Assembly (NCBI RefSeq): GCF_024733555.1
Contig: NZ_JANIOF010000003.1
Location: forward strand, 376,677 to 440,676
Reading direction: 5' to 3'
Source of the DNA: Paenibacillus sp. SC116
Lineage (GTDB): Bacteria; Bacillota; Bacilli; Paenibacillales; Paenibacillaceae
DNA length: 64,000 nucleotides
In this document: one piece after another, positions 17,504 through 26,499 of the stretch
Numbering within the stretch: position 1 is the stretch's first letter
Layout of the letters: each line of letters begins with the position of its first letter
Notes under the pieces: model-generated
Seen by the model: the letters and a program-made list of their open reading frames with translations, nothing else
The model's database searches: none
Told to the model about the DNA's origin: nothing
Program-made: the position numbers and the translations under genes

Positions 17504-18103
17504 ATGAAATCTTCATGGAAGCAGGCATTTAGTAATCTTACCGTAAGAGAGTGGATGCTGATGGCTTTATTAGCCGCAGCGAATGGAGTAGTGACCTCCC
17601 TCTTGTCTCATGTAAACAAACTTCTACACGGCTGGGGCGGACCGATACTAACATCGACCATTGTTGGCGTCTATATGGTATATGGACTGTTGGCGATGTA
17701 TATCATTCGTAAGCCTGGTGCTGCGGCAGGTACGTATGCAATTGGAGCTTTGCTCCAGATTATGGTCGGCACATCTTATGGCATCTGGTCTTCGATCGCA
17801 GCGGCTGCTTGCTATGCAATAATTGTTGAGCCATTGTTCTTTATTTATCGCTATAAGCGCTTTGGTTGGCTTGCTATGCTATTTGCAGGTACTGCAATGG
17901 TGCCGCTTTGGTTCGTTGTGGCAGCATTTATGTTTGGTTATATCGAATACTCAACTACGGTACTCATTGTATCTCTATTTGTTCGTTGTGTGAGCGGTAT
18001 GCTATTGTGTGGAGCTTTGACGAAATGGTTGGGAGACCGCTTAGCGCCAACACGCTATGTGCGTCCTTATGCGCTTGGTCAGCAGTACAATAATGCTGCT
18101 TAA
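17504..18103 (+). CDS. ykoE: ECF transporter S component (YkoE family)
   Basis: Substrate-binding membrane subunit of 199 residues with about six hydrophobic segments. Features shared with YkoE include the MYIIRKPGAA segment and the overall helix layout; in Bacillus YkoE serves hydroxymethylpyrimidine/thiamine-related uptake. Start ATG follows AGAAGGGC. It lies between the T component and the double ATPase. I see no TPP riboswitch before it or before the tetR gene, so the thiamine-precursor substrate is plausible from family but not supported by regulation. Confidence 0.8.
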   Translation: MKSSWKQAFSNLTVREWMLMALLAAANGVVTSLLSHVNKLLHGWGGPILTSTIVGVYMVYGLLAMYIIRKPGAAAGTYAIGALLQIMVGTSYGIWSSIAAAACYAIIVEPLFFIYRYKRFGWLAMLFAGTAMVPLWFVVAAFMFGYIEYSTTVLIVSLFVRCVSGMLLCGALTKWLGDRLAPTRYVRPYALGQQYNNAA

Positions 18104-18147
18104 TAATCAATGAGCATGAGCAGGGCAGCAAAAGGAGTCCATTTACG

Positions 18148-19788
18148 ATGAATAAGCCGTTGTTGCGACTATCACAAGTCAGCTTCAGCTACCCGGATGC
18201 ACCCTGTTTATTGAAAGAGTTAGATCTGACCATCGAACAGGGGAGTTTCACGGTCATATTGGGAGAGAGCGGCAGCGGGAAATCCACATTAAGCCGCATT
18301 ATGGCTCAAGTGATGCCAGAACATGAGGGAAAATTGGATGGCAACGTATATGTGAGCCATGAAACCGATGGATGTAGAGAGGGAGACGATAAGAGGCGAA
18401 ATCATAGGGCCTCTTCGCTCGAAGCACTCCCTTCCTCTCCCTCTCTCCTTGTTGGACATATGGGTGGCGAGCTATCTTCCTTTGTCATTGGAGTCGTAGA
18501 AGATGAATTGGCGTTCGGTCCAGCTAACCTTGGCGTTGACACTTTAGAGATTGAACAGCGTATGGAAAGAGAACTCAAGCGCATTAACATGCTAGATTAC
18601 CGCTTGTCTGCTGTGGAGCAGCTGTCTGGAGGACAGCAGCAGCAGATTGCTGCAAGCAGCGTTTGGACGATGGAACCGGAGCTGCTTGTCATGGACGATG
18701 CATGGAGTCATCTAGATAGAGACGCGAAGCTGATATTTGCGGATGCACTCTTGCAGTGGCTGGAGGAGTCTTCTCTTCATACGCTTGTCATGATCCTGCC
18801 AAGAGTGGAGCAGAGGGATCGAGCTCATCCCCTATGGTTGCGAGCCAACTGGCTCCAATTGAAGCAAGGGCAATTGCATCCAACGAAACCGTTTGATCTT
18901 GCAAGTTCAATCTCCAAGCTCCATGTATGCGAAGAAGAACGTAATGATAAGAAGAACAGAAATATCGATGAACAGCTGCAAGTGCCGGCTATTAAGCTTG
19001 AAGATGCAGGAACAAGCTATCCGGACTTGTCCTTTGGTATTCAGGCAGATGGTGAGTTAATGCCGAGGGAAGCTGTGCTGCTGCAAGGAGAGAACGGATC
19101 AGGTAAGACAACGCTGCTGCACCTGATTACACAGTCACTACCTTTACAGCATGGTGCAGCCAGCGTAGCAGGATATTCCTTGTCGAAGCTGAAGCCGCAT
19201 GAATTGGCTCGGCTTATCGGTTATGTGCCGCAGTCCAGCTACGCTATGTTTTTATACGATACTGTGCAGCATGAGCTTGAGTTCGCGTACGATAGCGCTA
19301 TCGCAATTGGAAGAGAGCCTTATAAGTTTCTGGGTTCAGCAAAGCCAATAAACGAAAATGAGGGTAAGATGGAGAAGGTTGATCCTATGATGCAGTGCAA
19401 TCAAGGCAGCCAAGAACGATTGCGCACCAGATGGGTTCAACAGCAGCTTGAGCTGCTTGGCTTGACGCAGCGAGCAGGGGAGAATCCACAAGAACTTCCT
19501 GCTGCAGATAGACGTATGTTGAATGTGATTATGGCAACCGTTCATCGTCCTTATTTGCTTGTTTTGGATGAACCGACTGCAGGATTGGATGAATGCTCTG
19601 CCTCTGCACTTATTCATTATTGTGAGGCGCTGCGACGGCAAGGCACAGCACTTATCGTGGCAACTCATGACGAGTTGTGGGATCGTTTTGCACAGGGGCG
19701 ATCGAACTGGCATATATGGAGGATGGACAATGGGAATCTCCATAGTAGTAAACATGAGAATGTAGCAAGTGATAAGAAAAAATGCTGA
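18148..19788 (+). CDS. ykoD: ECF transporter double ATPase (YkoD type), one degenerate site
   Basis: Two ABC ATPase domains fused in 546 residues, powering the ECF module. Domain 1: Walker A GESGSGKST (39-47), signature LSGGQ (159-163), Walker B LLVMDD (179-184) with Asp in place of the catalytic Glu, and Pro where the switch His should be (MILPRVEQ). Domain 2: Walker A GENGSGKTT (314-322), signature degraded to LPAAD (450-454), Walker B LVLDEP with Glu475, and switch His present (VATHDEL). Since each composite site uses Walker motifs of one half and the signature of the other, all defects fall on one site. Charged inserts occur at about 72-100 and 385-425. Last gene of the operon. Confidence 0.88.
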   Translation: MNKPLLRLSQVSFSYPDAPCLLKELDLTIEQGSFTVILGESGSGKSTLSRIMAQVMPEHEGKLDGNVYVSHETDGCREGDDKRRNHRASSLEALPSSPSLLVGHMGGELSSFVIGVVEDELAFGPANLGVDTLEIEQRMERELKRINMLDYRLSAVEQLSGGQQQQIAASSVWTMEPELLVMDDAWSHLDRDAKLIFADALLQWLEESSLHTLVMILPRVEQRDRAHPLWLRANWLQLKQGQLHPTKPFDLASSISKLHVCEEERNDKKNRNIDEQLQVPAIKLEDAGTSYPDLSFGIQADGELMPREAVLLQGENGSGKTTLLHLITQSLPLQHGAASVAGYSLSKLKPHELARLIGYVPQSSYAMFLYDTVQHELEFAYDSAIAIGREPYKFLGSAKPINENEGKMEKVDPMMQCNQGSQERLRTRWVQQQLELLGLTQRAGENPQELPAADRRMLNVIMATVHRPYLLVLDEPTAGLDECSASALIHYCEALRRQGTALIVATHDELWDRFAQGRSNWHIWRMDNGNLHSSKHENVASDKKKC

Positions 19789-19819
19789 TCTAGATTGGGA
19801 TATAAACGGATCCAACAAC

Positions 19820-19849
19820 AACCGACACGATGAGGGTGTCGGTTTTTTA
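19820..19849 (+). terminator. Terminator of tetR-ECF operon
   Basis: AACCGACAC (19820-19828) pairs with GTGTCGGTT (19836-19844) and runs into T6. Nothing else clear is seen in the 19789-20033 gap. Confidence 0.85.
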
Positions 19850-20033
19850 TTTATAATAGGTAGGAAAAGTCATTTTTGTGTCGAATTTATTTATGTAATG
19901 CCTTCATGGTGAGGGATGTTATTCCAATTTAATGCCTTTCTCCGTGACTTGTACATCTATTCGTAGTGTCGTGCAGATAGCGGCAGAACTAACTCATGTA
20001 TGTCTGTTCAATATGTAAAGGAGTAATTTTGCT

Positions 20034-22760
20034 ATGCCGCGTTCTTTGCTACCTTTTAGCTCGTGGCGTGCGGGGCTCATTTGTGCGGTTCTCATCGCAT
20101 TCGCGGCCCTTTTCACGCAGTATGGCATTCAATATGCATATGGCGCAGAGTTTATGATTTGCAGCGCCTTTTTACTTATTATCCTCGTATTGTTCGGTTC
20201 CCAATGGGCGGCTGGCTCCGCATTAATTGTTAGTCTTGGTTTATATTTTTTGGGTTTTGGATCAGTAACCCTATTGTTAATTGGCTTAGAGCTTATCTTG
20301 GTTGGATATTTATATGAGCGTAAGAGGGAATTGCTCTTATTATGGAGTGGATTGTATTGGCTTTGTATAGGAGCCCCCTTTGCCGCCTTATTCTTTTATT
20401 TGTCAACGGATATACTCAGTGCGGAAGTACTGCTTCAATATTTCATGTTTGCTATGAACGGTCTGCTTAATGCTTTTCTCGCAGACATCATCGTTACCTA
20501 TGTTCCATGGTCACGCGTCATTCCTAAGACCCGCAAGAAGTCGGTTTATTTGAGCCAACTTTTAACTCATCTTTGCATCGCAGCTATATTTATTCCGTTT
20601 ATGATTAACATGGTACTAGACAGCAAACAAATGCGCAGCGAGATTGAAACCGATTCTTTCTATTTTTTAGATACGCAGACGCGTCTCATTTCGGATTGGT
20701 TATATGAGATGAATCTCAGCAAGCGCCAAAGTTTAGCCTTAAGTCACATGATTCAAGTGGGCAAGGTTGAACGAATGATAGAGGACTATTCCCATAACAG
20801 CCTATTAAAAGTTTCTCTCTATGACAGCAATAATGTACTCATTGCATCTACGGATGAACATTGGTTCCAGATGACGGATATGAGTAAAAATGAAGGGAAA
20901 ATTGAGAAAGACGCTCTTTCCATTAATGGCTTTAACCTGAATCATAATGATGCACAACATTATTTCAGATGGCTTCCGTCTACACATGACTATGATTATG
21001 AGACTCGACGATGGAGCGATGGCTATTACGTAATGGAGAGACAGTTGAAGGAGCATCCTGTAAATAAAGTTGTGGTGTTGCTGCCCATCTCGCACTATTT
21101 AGAAGAAACGATTGAGCTTTATTTGCAAAAATATATAACGTTATTCATTCTTTGTTCGCTTGCAGCAGGTATGTCCATAATAGCCAATCGCTATATCGTT
21201 CGTTCGCTTAGCAATCTTACCGCGATCACAACGGGAATGCCCAATAAGCTTCTAACTCATAAAATTCCGTGGCCAGATAGCAATATCGGAGAAATCCGAT
21301 CACTTGTGCATAACTTCCGAATGATGTCCGACCGCCTTGCGGAAATGATTCGTGAGATGAATCGGATGAACGAGAAGCTGGTAGATCAGACTACGATGCT
21401 GGAAACTTCCGAGGAGAAACTTCAACATCTGGCCTATTATGACACACTGACACAGCTGCCGAATCGACATTATTTTACGGTCAATCTTGAGAAAGCGCTA
21501 AAGGCTGCTGAGCAGAAATCTTCTTCGCTCGCACTGATGTTTATCGATCTGGATCGATTTAAGCACATTAATGATTCGCTAGGTCATAACATTGGTGACT
21601 CGTTGCTGGTGCGGGTTGGGCAACGACTAACTTGTTGTCTGAGCAATATTGCAGGCGCACATATTTGTGCACGTCTTGGAGGAGATGAATTTGTCGTCAT
21701 TATGGAGGACAGTTGCCGCCAAGATGCTACAGTTGCGGCGCACCAGATCTTAACTCAGTTCCGGGAAAGTTTTTTTGTATCTTCCTATGAGCTGTACATA
21801 TCGGCATCGATTGGCATCGCTATGTATCCTGATGATGGTACGGAGTTTACTTCGTTGTTGAAGCATGCTGACACGGCTATGTACGCTGCTAAAGACCGGG
21901 GAGGGCAGACGTACATGTTCTATGATCAGCTTCATCCAGAGCAGTTGCCGGAAAGGCATATGCTGGAGAGTGATCTGCGCAAAGCACTGGATCGTGACCA
22001 ATTGCATCTTAACTACCAGCCGATTGTAGATGTTGAGGGAGTTGTTACTGCTGCTGAAGTGCTTCTGCGTTGGAATCATCCTGAACGCGGATTTGTATCT
22101 CCGTCCAAATTTATTCCCTTGGCAGAAGAATCAGGACTCATTATTCCTATTGGTGAATGGGTACTGCGTACTGCCTGTCTGCAACATCTAGAATGGACGA
22201 GCAAGCAAGTTCTTCCACACTTTAAGTTGTCCGTTAATGTTTCACTGCGTCAATTTCTTAACCATGATTTTCTGGCAAGTGTTGACCGCATTTTAGAACA
22301 AACAGGCTTTGATCCTGAAAGCTTGATTCTTGAGATTACTGAAGGTTATGTTCACAAGCATGTAGAACAAGCTATATTCGTACTAAAGCAGCTAGACAAG
22401 CGCGGAATTCAAATAGCTGTGGATGACTTTGGGACAGGGTATTCTTCCTTAAGTCGTTTGAAAACACTGCCAATCCACATATTAAAAATTGATCGTTCCT
22501 TCGTTCGACATTTGCAAAGCGATGGCACAAATGTATCGATCGTGCAAGCCGTCATCCAGATGGGACAAAGCATGAACCTTAAAGTCATGGCAGAAGGAGT
22601 GGAGACAGTGGAGGAGCTTATGCAGCTAAAGGCGCTTGGCTGTACGCAAATTCAAGGATACCTTATAACACCGCCGCTTCCAGCAAAGGAGTTCGTCGCA
22701 CAATTTCATCAATTTGCGATGGTGGAACATACATTGGGAGCTGCTCGACCTGGAGGTTGA
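20034..22760 (+). CDS. Membrane GGDEF-EAL cyclic-di-GMP enzyme
   Basis: Bifunctional-type c-di-GMP protein of 908 residues. Order: about six N-terminal membrane segments (to ~165), an extracytoplasmic region (~190-355), a membrane helix (~363-382), a HAMP-like linker, GGDEF domain with intact GGDEF (ARLGGDEFVVI, near 546), and an EAL domain with EVLLRW (near 671), LEITEGY and DDFGTGYSS (near 795). The inhibitory RxxD site before GGDEF is absent (AxxH at that place), so product inhibition is probably lost. Both active sites look intact; net activity cannot be predicted. Start ATG follows AAAGGAG. The lipoprotein gene 6 nt downstream may supply its sensory input. Confidence 0.9.
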   Translation: MPRSLLPFSSWRAGLICAVLIAFAALFTQYGIQYAYGAEFMICSAFLLIILVLFGSQWAAGSALIVSLGLYFLGFGSVTLLLIGLELILVGYLYERKRELLLLWSGLYWLCIGAPFAALFFYLSTDILSAEVLLQYFMFAMNGLLNAFLADIIVTYVPWSRVIPKTRKKSVYLSQLLTHLCIAAIFIPFMINMVLDSKQMRSEIETDSFYFLDTQTRLISDWLYEMNLSKRQSLALSHMIQVGKVERMIEDYSHNSLLKVSLYDSNNVLIASTDEHWFQMTDMSKNEGKIEKDALSINGFNLNHNDAQHYFRWLPSTHDYDYETRRWSDGYYVMERQLKEHPVNKVVVLLPISHYLEETIELYLQKYITLFILCSLAAGMSIIANRYIVRSLSNLTAITTGMPNKLLTHKIPWPDSNIGEIRSLVHNFRMMSDRLAEMIREMNRMNEKLVDQTTMLETSEEKLQHLAYYDTLTQLPNRHYFTVNLEKALKAAEQKSSSLALMFIDLDRFKHINDSLGHNIGDSLLVRVGQRLTCCLSNIAGAHICARLGGDEFVVIMEDSCRQDATVAAHQILTQFRESFFVSSYELYISASIGIAMYPDDGTEFTSLLKHADTAMYAAKDRGGQTYMFYDQLHPEQLPERHMLESDLRKALDRDQLHLNYQPIVDVEGVVTAAEVLLRWNHPERGFVSPSKFIPLAEESGLIIPIGEWVLRTACLQHLEWTSKQVLPHFKLSVNVSLRQFLNHDFLASVDRILEQTGFDPESLILEITEGYVHKHVEQAIFVLKQLDKRGIQIAVDDFGTGYSSLSRLKTLPIHILKIDRSFVRHLQSDGTNVSIVQAVIQMGQSMNLKVMAEGVETVEELMQLKALGCTQIQGYLITPPLPAKEFVAQFHQFAMVEHTLGAARPGG

Positions 22761-22766
22761 TCGGAC

Positions 22767-24092
22767 ATGGAACAAGTTCGATTATCATATAGATATTTGC
22801 TTAATGCGTTAATCCTATGTTTCTTTGTATCGCTACTATTTGGCTGTACTCGTACAGAACAGGTATCAACTTGGCCGAAAGAGCATAAAGCACAGGGAAA
22901 TGAACCAATCCCACAAGAGATTACAATATGGGCATATAGTGAAAACTATAATAAGCTGGTTGAAAGATTCGAGAAGGATAATCAAGGGGTAAAGGTCCAT
23001 ATTAAGCGTGTTGATTATCATGACCATGTGAATTTGTATAGAGAAGCATTAGTCAACGGCACCGCCCCTGATATTATGGAAGTCGATCATTTGGTTCTTG
23101 GTGAATTCAGTGTAATTGATGGCCTGGTGGACTTGAAAGGTGAGGGGTTCTTAGAGGATAGGTTAAAAAATACAATGTCGATTCCGCTAATGAAAGCGGC
23201 AAATTCGCTAGATAATAAGCGGCTATTTGCACTTCCGATCTCAACTTCACCTTTGTTGACATACTATCGCAAAGACATTATGGAGAAGTACGGTTATCCA
23301 TCTGAACCAGAAGAGCTTGCGAAGTATATGGAGAGCGAGGAACGTTTGCTTGCTATGGCAACAAGGCTGAGGCAAGAAGGAATCTATATCATGCAGGACG
23401 ACTTGAGCCCTTTGGATTGGGCGGAGTCGGCAGTTTCTTTGTTCGACAATAAATATATGTTTAACCGTAATAACGTTCGTATCGCACGCGCTTTTGAGTT
23501 GTCACAGCAATTAAAAGAAATGGAACTAGCGCTTAACGTTCCTTTACGTACGAAGGCAGGACAAGAAGCGATTCGCTCAGGTCAACAAGCAATGGTGTTC
23601 CTTGGGACGTGGGGCGAGAGACGTCTGGAAAAGATAGCGCCGGATACGAAGGGATTGTGGCGGGCAACTAGATTGCCCTTGTGTACGTATGGATTTTCAG
23701 ACGGCACGTATTTCATGATGCCTAAGATGTCGAATAATAAGAAGCTAGCTTGGGAATTTATGAAATATGCTTATGAAAATATGGACCAGGATGGATTGGT
23801 GGCTGCACATCTTCCATCTCGACTTCAGCTGTTGGAACGGAATAGCACGAGCGCATTTCTAGGGGGACAGCATGCTAATGAGCTATACGTGAAGTTGACC
23901 AATCATATCGTGGAGTATCGACCAAGTCCGTTTGATGTAGATATGGAAGAGAAGTATCGATCAAAGAGGCAGCAAGCGCTAGATAATAATGAAAAACCTT
24001 ATGAGACTCTTTCATCTATTGAATATGCGATCAATGCAGAGGTAAGGCAGTCGCGCAAGATTTTATTGGATATGATGAGCGTGAGACGATAA
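22767..24092 (+). CDS. Solute-binding lipoprotein of ABC-sugar type, orphan
   Basis: Extracellular solute-binding protein (family 1 type) of 441 residues, membrane-tethered by a lipobox (LLFGC, Cys about 27). The mature part shows the typical start ITIWAYSENYNKLVERFEKDN and hinge segments such as TAPDIMEVDHL. No permease or ATPase gene is adjacent. The start, preceded by GGAGG, lies 6 nt after the GGDEF-EAL stop, so the two are co-translated. The likely role is ligand sensing for the c-di-GMP enzyme rather than import; this is inference from context. Confidence 0.85.
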   Translation: MEQVRLSYRYLLNALILCFFVSLLFGCTRTEQVSTWPKEHKAQGNEPIPQEITIWAYSENYNKLVERFEKDNQGVKVHIKRVDYHDHVNLYREALVNGTAPDIMEVDHLVLGEFSVIDGLVDLKGEGFLEDRLKNTMSIPLMKAANSLDNKRLFALPISTSPLLTYYRKDIMEKYGYPSEPEELAKYMESEERLLAMATRLRQEGIYIMQDDLSPLDWAESAVSLFDNKYMFNRNNVRIARAFELSQQLKEMELALNVPLRTKAGQEAIRSGQQAMVFLGTWGERRLEKIAPDTKGLWRATRLPLCTYGFSDGTYFMMPKMSNNKKLAWEFMKYAYENMDQDGLVAAHLPSRLQLLERNSTSAFLGGQHANELYVKLTNHIVEYRPSPFDVDMEEKYRSKRQQALDNNEKPYETLSSIEYAINAEVRQSRKILLDMMSVRR

Positions 24093-24105
24093 ATACTTTT
24101 ATGAA

Positions 24106-24140
24106 AAAGAGCCATGCTTCGTAAAGGAAGCAGGCTCTTT
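24106..24140. terminator. Bidirectional terminator
   Basis: AAAGAGCC (24106-24113) and GGCTCTTT (24133-24140) with an inner GCTTC/GGAAGC pairing, between the convergent lipoprotein and marR genes. A and T runs flank it. Confidence 0.7.
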
Positions 24141-24144
24141 AGTT

Positions 24145-24621
24145 CTATTCATTTTTAGCATAGTGGATGAGCGCAAGCCGTTCTGCTTGTAAGCCTAACT
24201 TTTTGAGAAGAGTAATTGCTTGGTCTTTTTCCTTCATCGACAATCCACTCAATGCTCTGCGAAGCATATGGGCTTGACGGGGAACAATAAGCTTCATACT
24301 TTTCCATCCACTTTCACTTAATTCTGCATAAATAACACGACGATCTTTTGTACAAGGATGACGTTTCACATATCCGTTGCGTTCAAGCTTATCAATGACA
24401 TACGTGATGTTTCCACTTTGGAGCAGCAGCTTAGCACCAATTTGCTGAATAGGCTGGGGTCCTTTATGGTAAAGCATTTCCAGTACAGCAAAATCAGTCG
24501 GGTTGAAGCCTTCCTGTTTACAGCCTGCAGCAGTGTGATCGGAGATGCTCTTGAATGCTTTGGAGAAAACGCGAAATAGATGCAGTGACGCTTCTGTCTC
24601 TCTGTCCATGCGCTCATGCAT
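24145..24621 (-). CDS. MarR-family regulator
   Basis: Winged-helix dimeric regulator of 158 residues. The DNA-binding part is DFAVLEMLYHKGPQPIQQIGAKLLLQSGNITYVIDKLERNGYVKRHPCTKDRRVIYAELSESG. It has Cys residues near 34 and 90, close in type to MarR proteins that respond to quinones or electrophiles (MhqR/YusO-like). It is divergent from a quinone oxidoreductase gene, and a 26-bp palindrome lies just upstream of its start. A repressor of its own gene and of the reductase is the likely role. Confidence 0.85.
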   Translation of the reverse strand: MHERMDRETEASLHLFRVFSKAFKSISDHTAAGCKQEGFNPTDFAVLEMLYHKGPQPIQQIGAKLLLQSGNITYVIDKLERNGYVKRHPCTKDRRVIYAELSESGWKSMKLIVPRQAHMLRRALSGLSMKEKDQAITLLKKLGLQAERLALIHYAKNE

Positions 24622-24648
24622 AGGAATCCCACCTTACTTATAGATGTA

Positions 24649-24674
24649 CCTATTCATCTTAATGGGTGAATAGG
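24649..24674. promoter_or_regulatory. MarR operator palindrome
   Basis: CCTATTCA (24649-24656) and TGAATAGG (24667-24674), perfect 8-bp arms with a 10-nt spacer, 28 nt upstream of the marR start and 116 nt upstream of the reductase gene. Size and placement suit a MarR dimer site. Confidence 0.6.
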
Positions 24675-24789
24675 ATAAAGGACATGTCATTTATCACATA
24701 ATGGAAAATGTTGAGTGTATAAGGTTGCTTGCATGTATTGTGATACAAGCTAAGTATTCAATCGAAACAGCCTAGAGGAGGTACTGAAG

Positions 24790-25776
24790 ATGGAAGAACA
24801 GATGATTGCCTGTTTGGTGAACGAAAATAAAGATTTGTATTGGGGAAGCTGGCCAAAGCCGAAGTGTGGCTCTGGCGAATTGCTTATACGTGTCGAAGCT
24901 ACCGCATTGAACCGGGCAGATCTGCTGCAAAAACGTGGTTTATATTCCCCACCCAAAGGCGCTTCCCCAATCATCGGCTTAGAGATGGCGGGTGTGATAG
25001 AAGAAGTGGGCGCAGATGCGAATGGTTGGGAAGTAGGCGATCGAGTATGTGCACTGCTGCCAGGGGGCGGTTATGCCCAATATGCTGCGATTCCCGCGGA
25101 GTTGGCTGTGCGGATCTCCGACAAGCTTACATTTGTTGAAGCGGCAGCTATCCCTGAAGTGTTTTTAACAGCGTACCTCAATATGTTCGAGCTAGGTAGA
25201 TTGAAGGCAGGCGAGCATGTTTTAATTCATGCCGCGGCAAGCGGTGTAGGGACTGCAGCTGTCCAACTGGCGAAAGCAGCTGGAGCATTTGTAATTGCAA
25301 CAGTTGGTACAGATGAAAAAGTGGACGCGATTGAACGCCTAAATGCAGACGTCGTCATTAACTACCGGAACCAATCGTTTGAAGATGCTGTCATGGAATA
25401 TACAAATGGAAATGGCGTCGATATGATCATGGACCCCGTAGGTGCTTCTTATTGGAAGTCTAATATGGAAGTATTGGCAATGGATGGGCGTCTCATATTA
25501 TTTGGCGTATTGGGTGGTTCGAAGGTGGAGAAGGTAGACTTGCTGCCGGCTATGATGCGTCGCATTCATATTATTACGAGCACGTTAAGGGGTCTGCCCC
25601 TTGAACGTAAGGCGGCACTTACTGCGTCATTTGTTGACTGGGCCATGCCGTTAATTGAGAAAGGTGAAATCGAGCCTGTCATCGATTCCGTGTGGGAAGC
25701 TGAAGAAATAAATGAAGCGCATGCGCGTATGGAACGTAATGAAAATATAGGGAAGATGGTGGTTCTTGTTCCCTAA
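24790..25776 (+). CDS. NADPH:quinone oxidoreductase (zeta-crystallin/PIG3 type)
   Basis: Zinc-less medium-chain reductase of 328 residues that reduces quinones with NADPH. Markers: the N-terminal ATALNRADLLQKRGLYSPPKGASPIIGLEMAGVIEEVG segment with Asn/Arg/Asp as in PIG3, and the nucleotide-binding motif AAASGVGTAAVQLAK. No zinc ligands are present. Start ATG follows GAGGAGG. It is divergent from marR, suggesting induction by electrophiles. The ecsA gene begins 25 nt after its stop, so read-through is possible. Confidence 0.9.
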   Translation: MEEQMIACLVNENKDLYWGSWPKPKCGSGELLIRVEATALNRADLLQKRGLYSPPKGASPIIGLEMAGVIEEVGADANGWEVGDRVCALLPGGGYAQYAAIPAELAVRISDKLTFVEAAAIPEVFLTAYLNMFELGRLKAGEHVLIHAAASGVGTAAVQLAKAAGAFVIATVGTDEKVDAIERLNADVVINYRNQSFEDAVMEYTNGNGVDMIMDPVGASYWKSNMEVLAMDGRLILFGVLGGSKVEKVDLLPAMMRRIHIITSTLRGLPLERKAALTASFVDWAMPLIEKGEIEPVIDSVWEAEEINEAHARMERNENIGKMVVLVP

Positions 25777-25800
25777 TTTAACTGTGGGAGGAAGAACGCA

Positions 25801-26499
25801 ATGACAGTGCTTCAAGTTGACTTAATAGAGGCAGGGTATGAAGCGGGTGATAGCAAAATATCCGAGATCAGATTTGATGTTCAGCCTGGTGAGTTAGTTG
25901 GACTTATCGGCCCCAACGGTGCTGGGAAAAGTACGACGATCAAATCAATTTTGGGCATTATGCAGCATGTAAAGGGAAACATTCAGATTGGGGATGGCAG
26001 TGGTTCTTATGCATATGTCCCAGAGCAGCCTGAATATTACGATACGATGACGCTGTGGGAGCATTTGGAGCTGGCAGGTGCATCTCATGAATTAAGTGAT
26101 GTGGAACTAAGAGAGCGGGCCATGCCGCTTATTGAGGAGTTTGGCATGAGTGATGTTATCCATCACTTGCCAGGCAGCTTCTCAAAGGGGATGAGGCAGA
26201 AAATGATGCTTATTATTGCTTTTTTGCTTCGACCGCCTCTTTATATCGTAGATGAACCATTCGTAGGCTTGGATCCCAGAGCAACGCGAATATGGCTGGA
26301 TAAGTTGAAAAGCGAACGAGAGCGTGGAGCGGGTGTGTTGATGAGTACGCATGTATTAGATACCGCAGAGCGCATTTGTGATCGATTCGTCCTTATTCAA
26401 CAGGGAGCTGTCGTTGCACATGGGACATTAGAAGACATTCGTCATCGTGCGGGAATGCCTAATGGCAGCTTGATGGATTGTTTTGAGGTGCTGACATGA
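25801..26499 (+). CDS. ecsA: ABC transporter ATP-binding protein EcsA
   Basis: Cytoplasmic ATPase of 232 residues: Walker A GPNGAGKST, signature FSKGMRQK, Walker B LYIVDEPFVGLD and switch His in MSTHVLD. In Bacillus EcsAB affects protein secretion, intramembrane proteolysis (RasP) and competence. Its last codons overlap the ecsB start by 4 nt (ATGA). Start ATG follows GGGAGGAAG. Confidence 0.88.
   Translation: MTVLQVDLIEAGYEAGDSKISEIRFDVQPGELVGLIGPNGAGKSTTIKSILGIMQHVKGNIQIGDGSGSYAYVPEQPEYYDTMTLWEHLELAGASHELSDVELRERAMPLIEEFGMSDVIHHLPGSFSKGMRQKMMLIIAFLLRPPLYIVDEPFVGLDPRATRIWLDKLKSERERGAGVLMSTHVLDTAERICDRFVLIQQGAVVAHGTLEDIRHRAGMPNGSLMDCFEVLT

Noticed and set aside
22767..24092. Complete ABC sugar importer
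   Set aside because: Only the binding protein is present; no permease or ATPase gene adjoins it.
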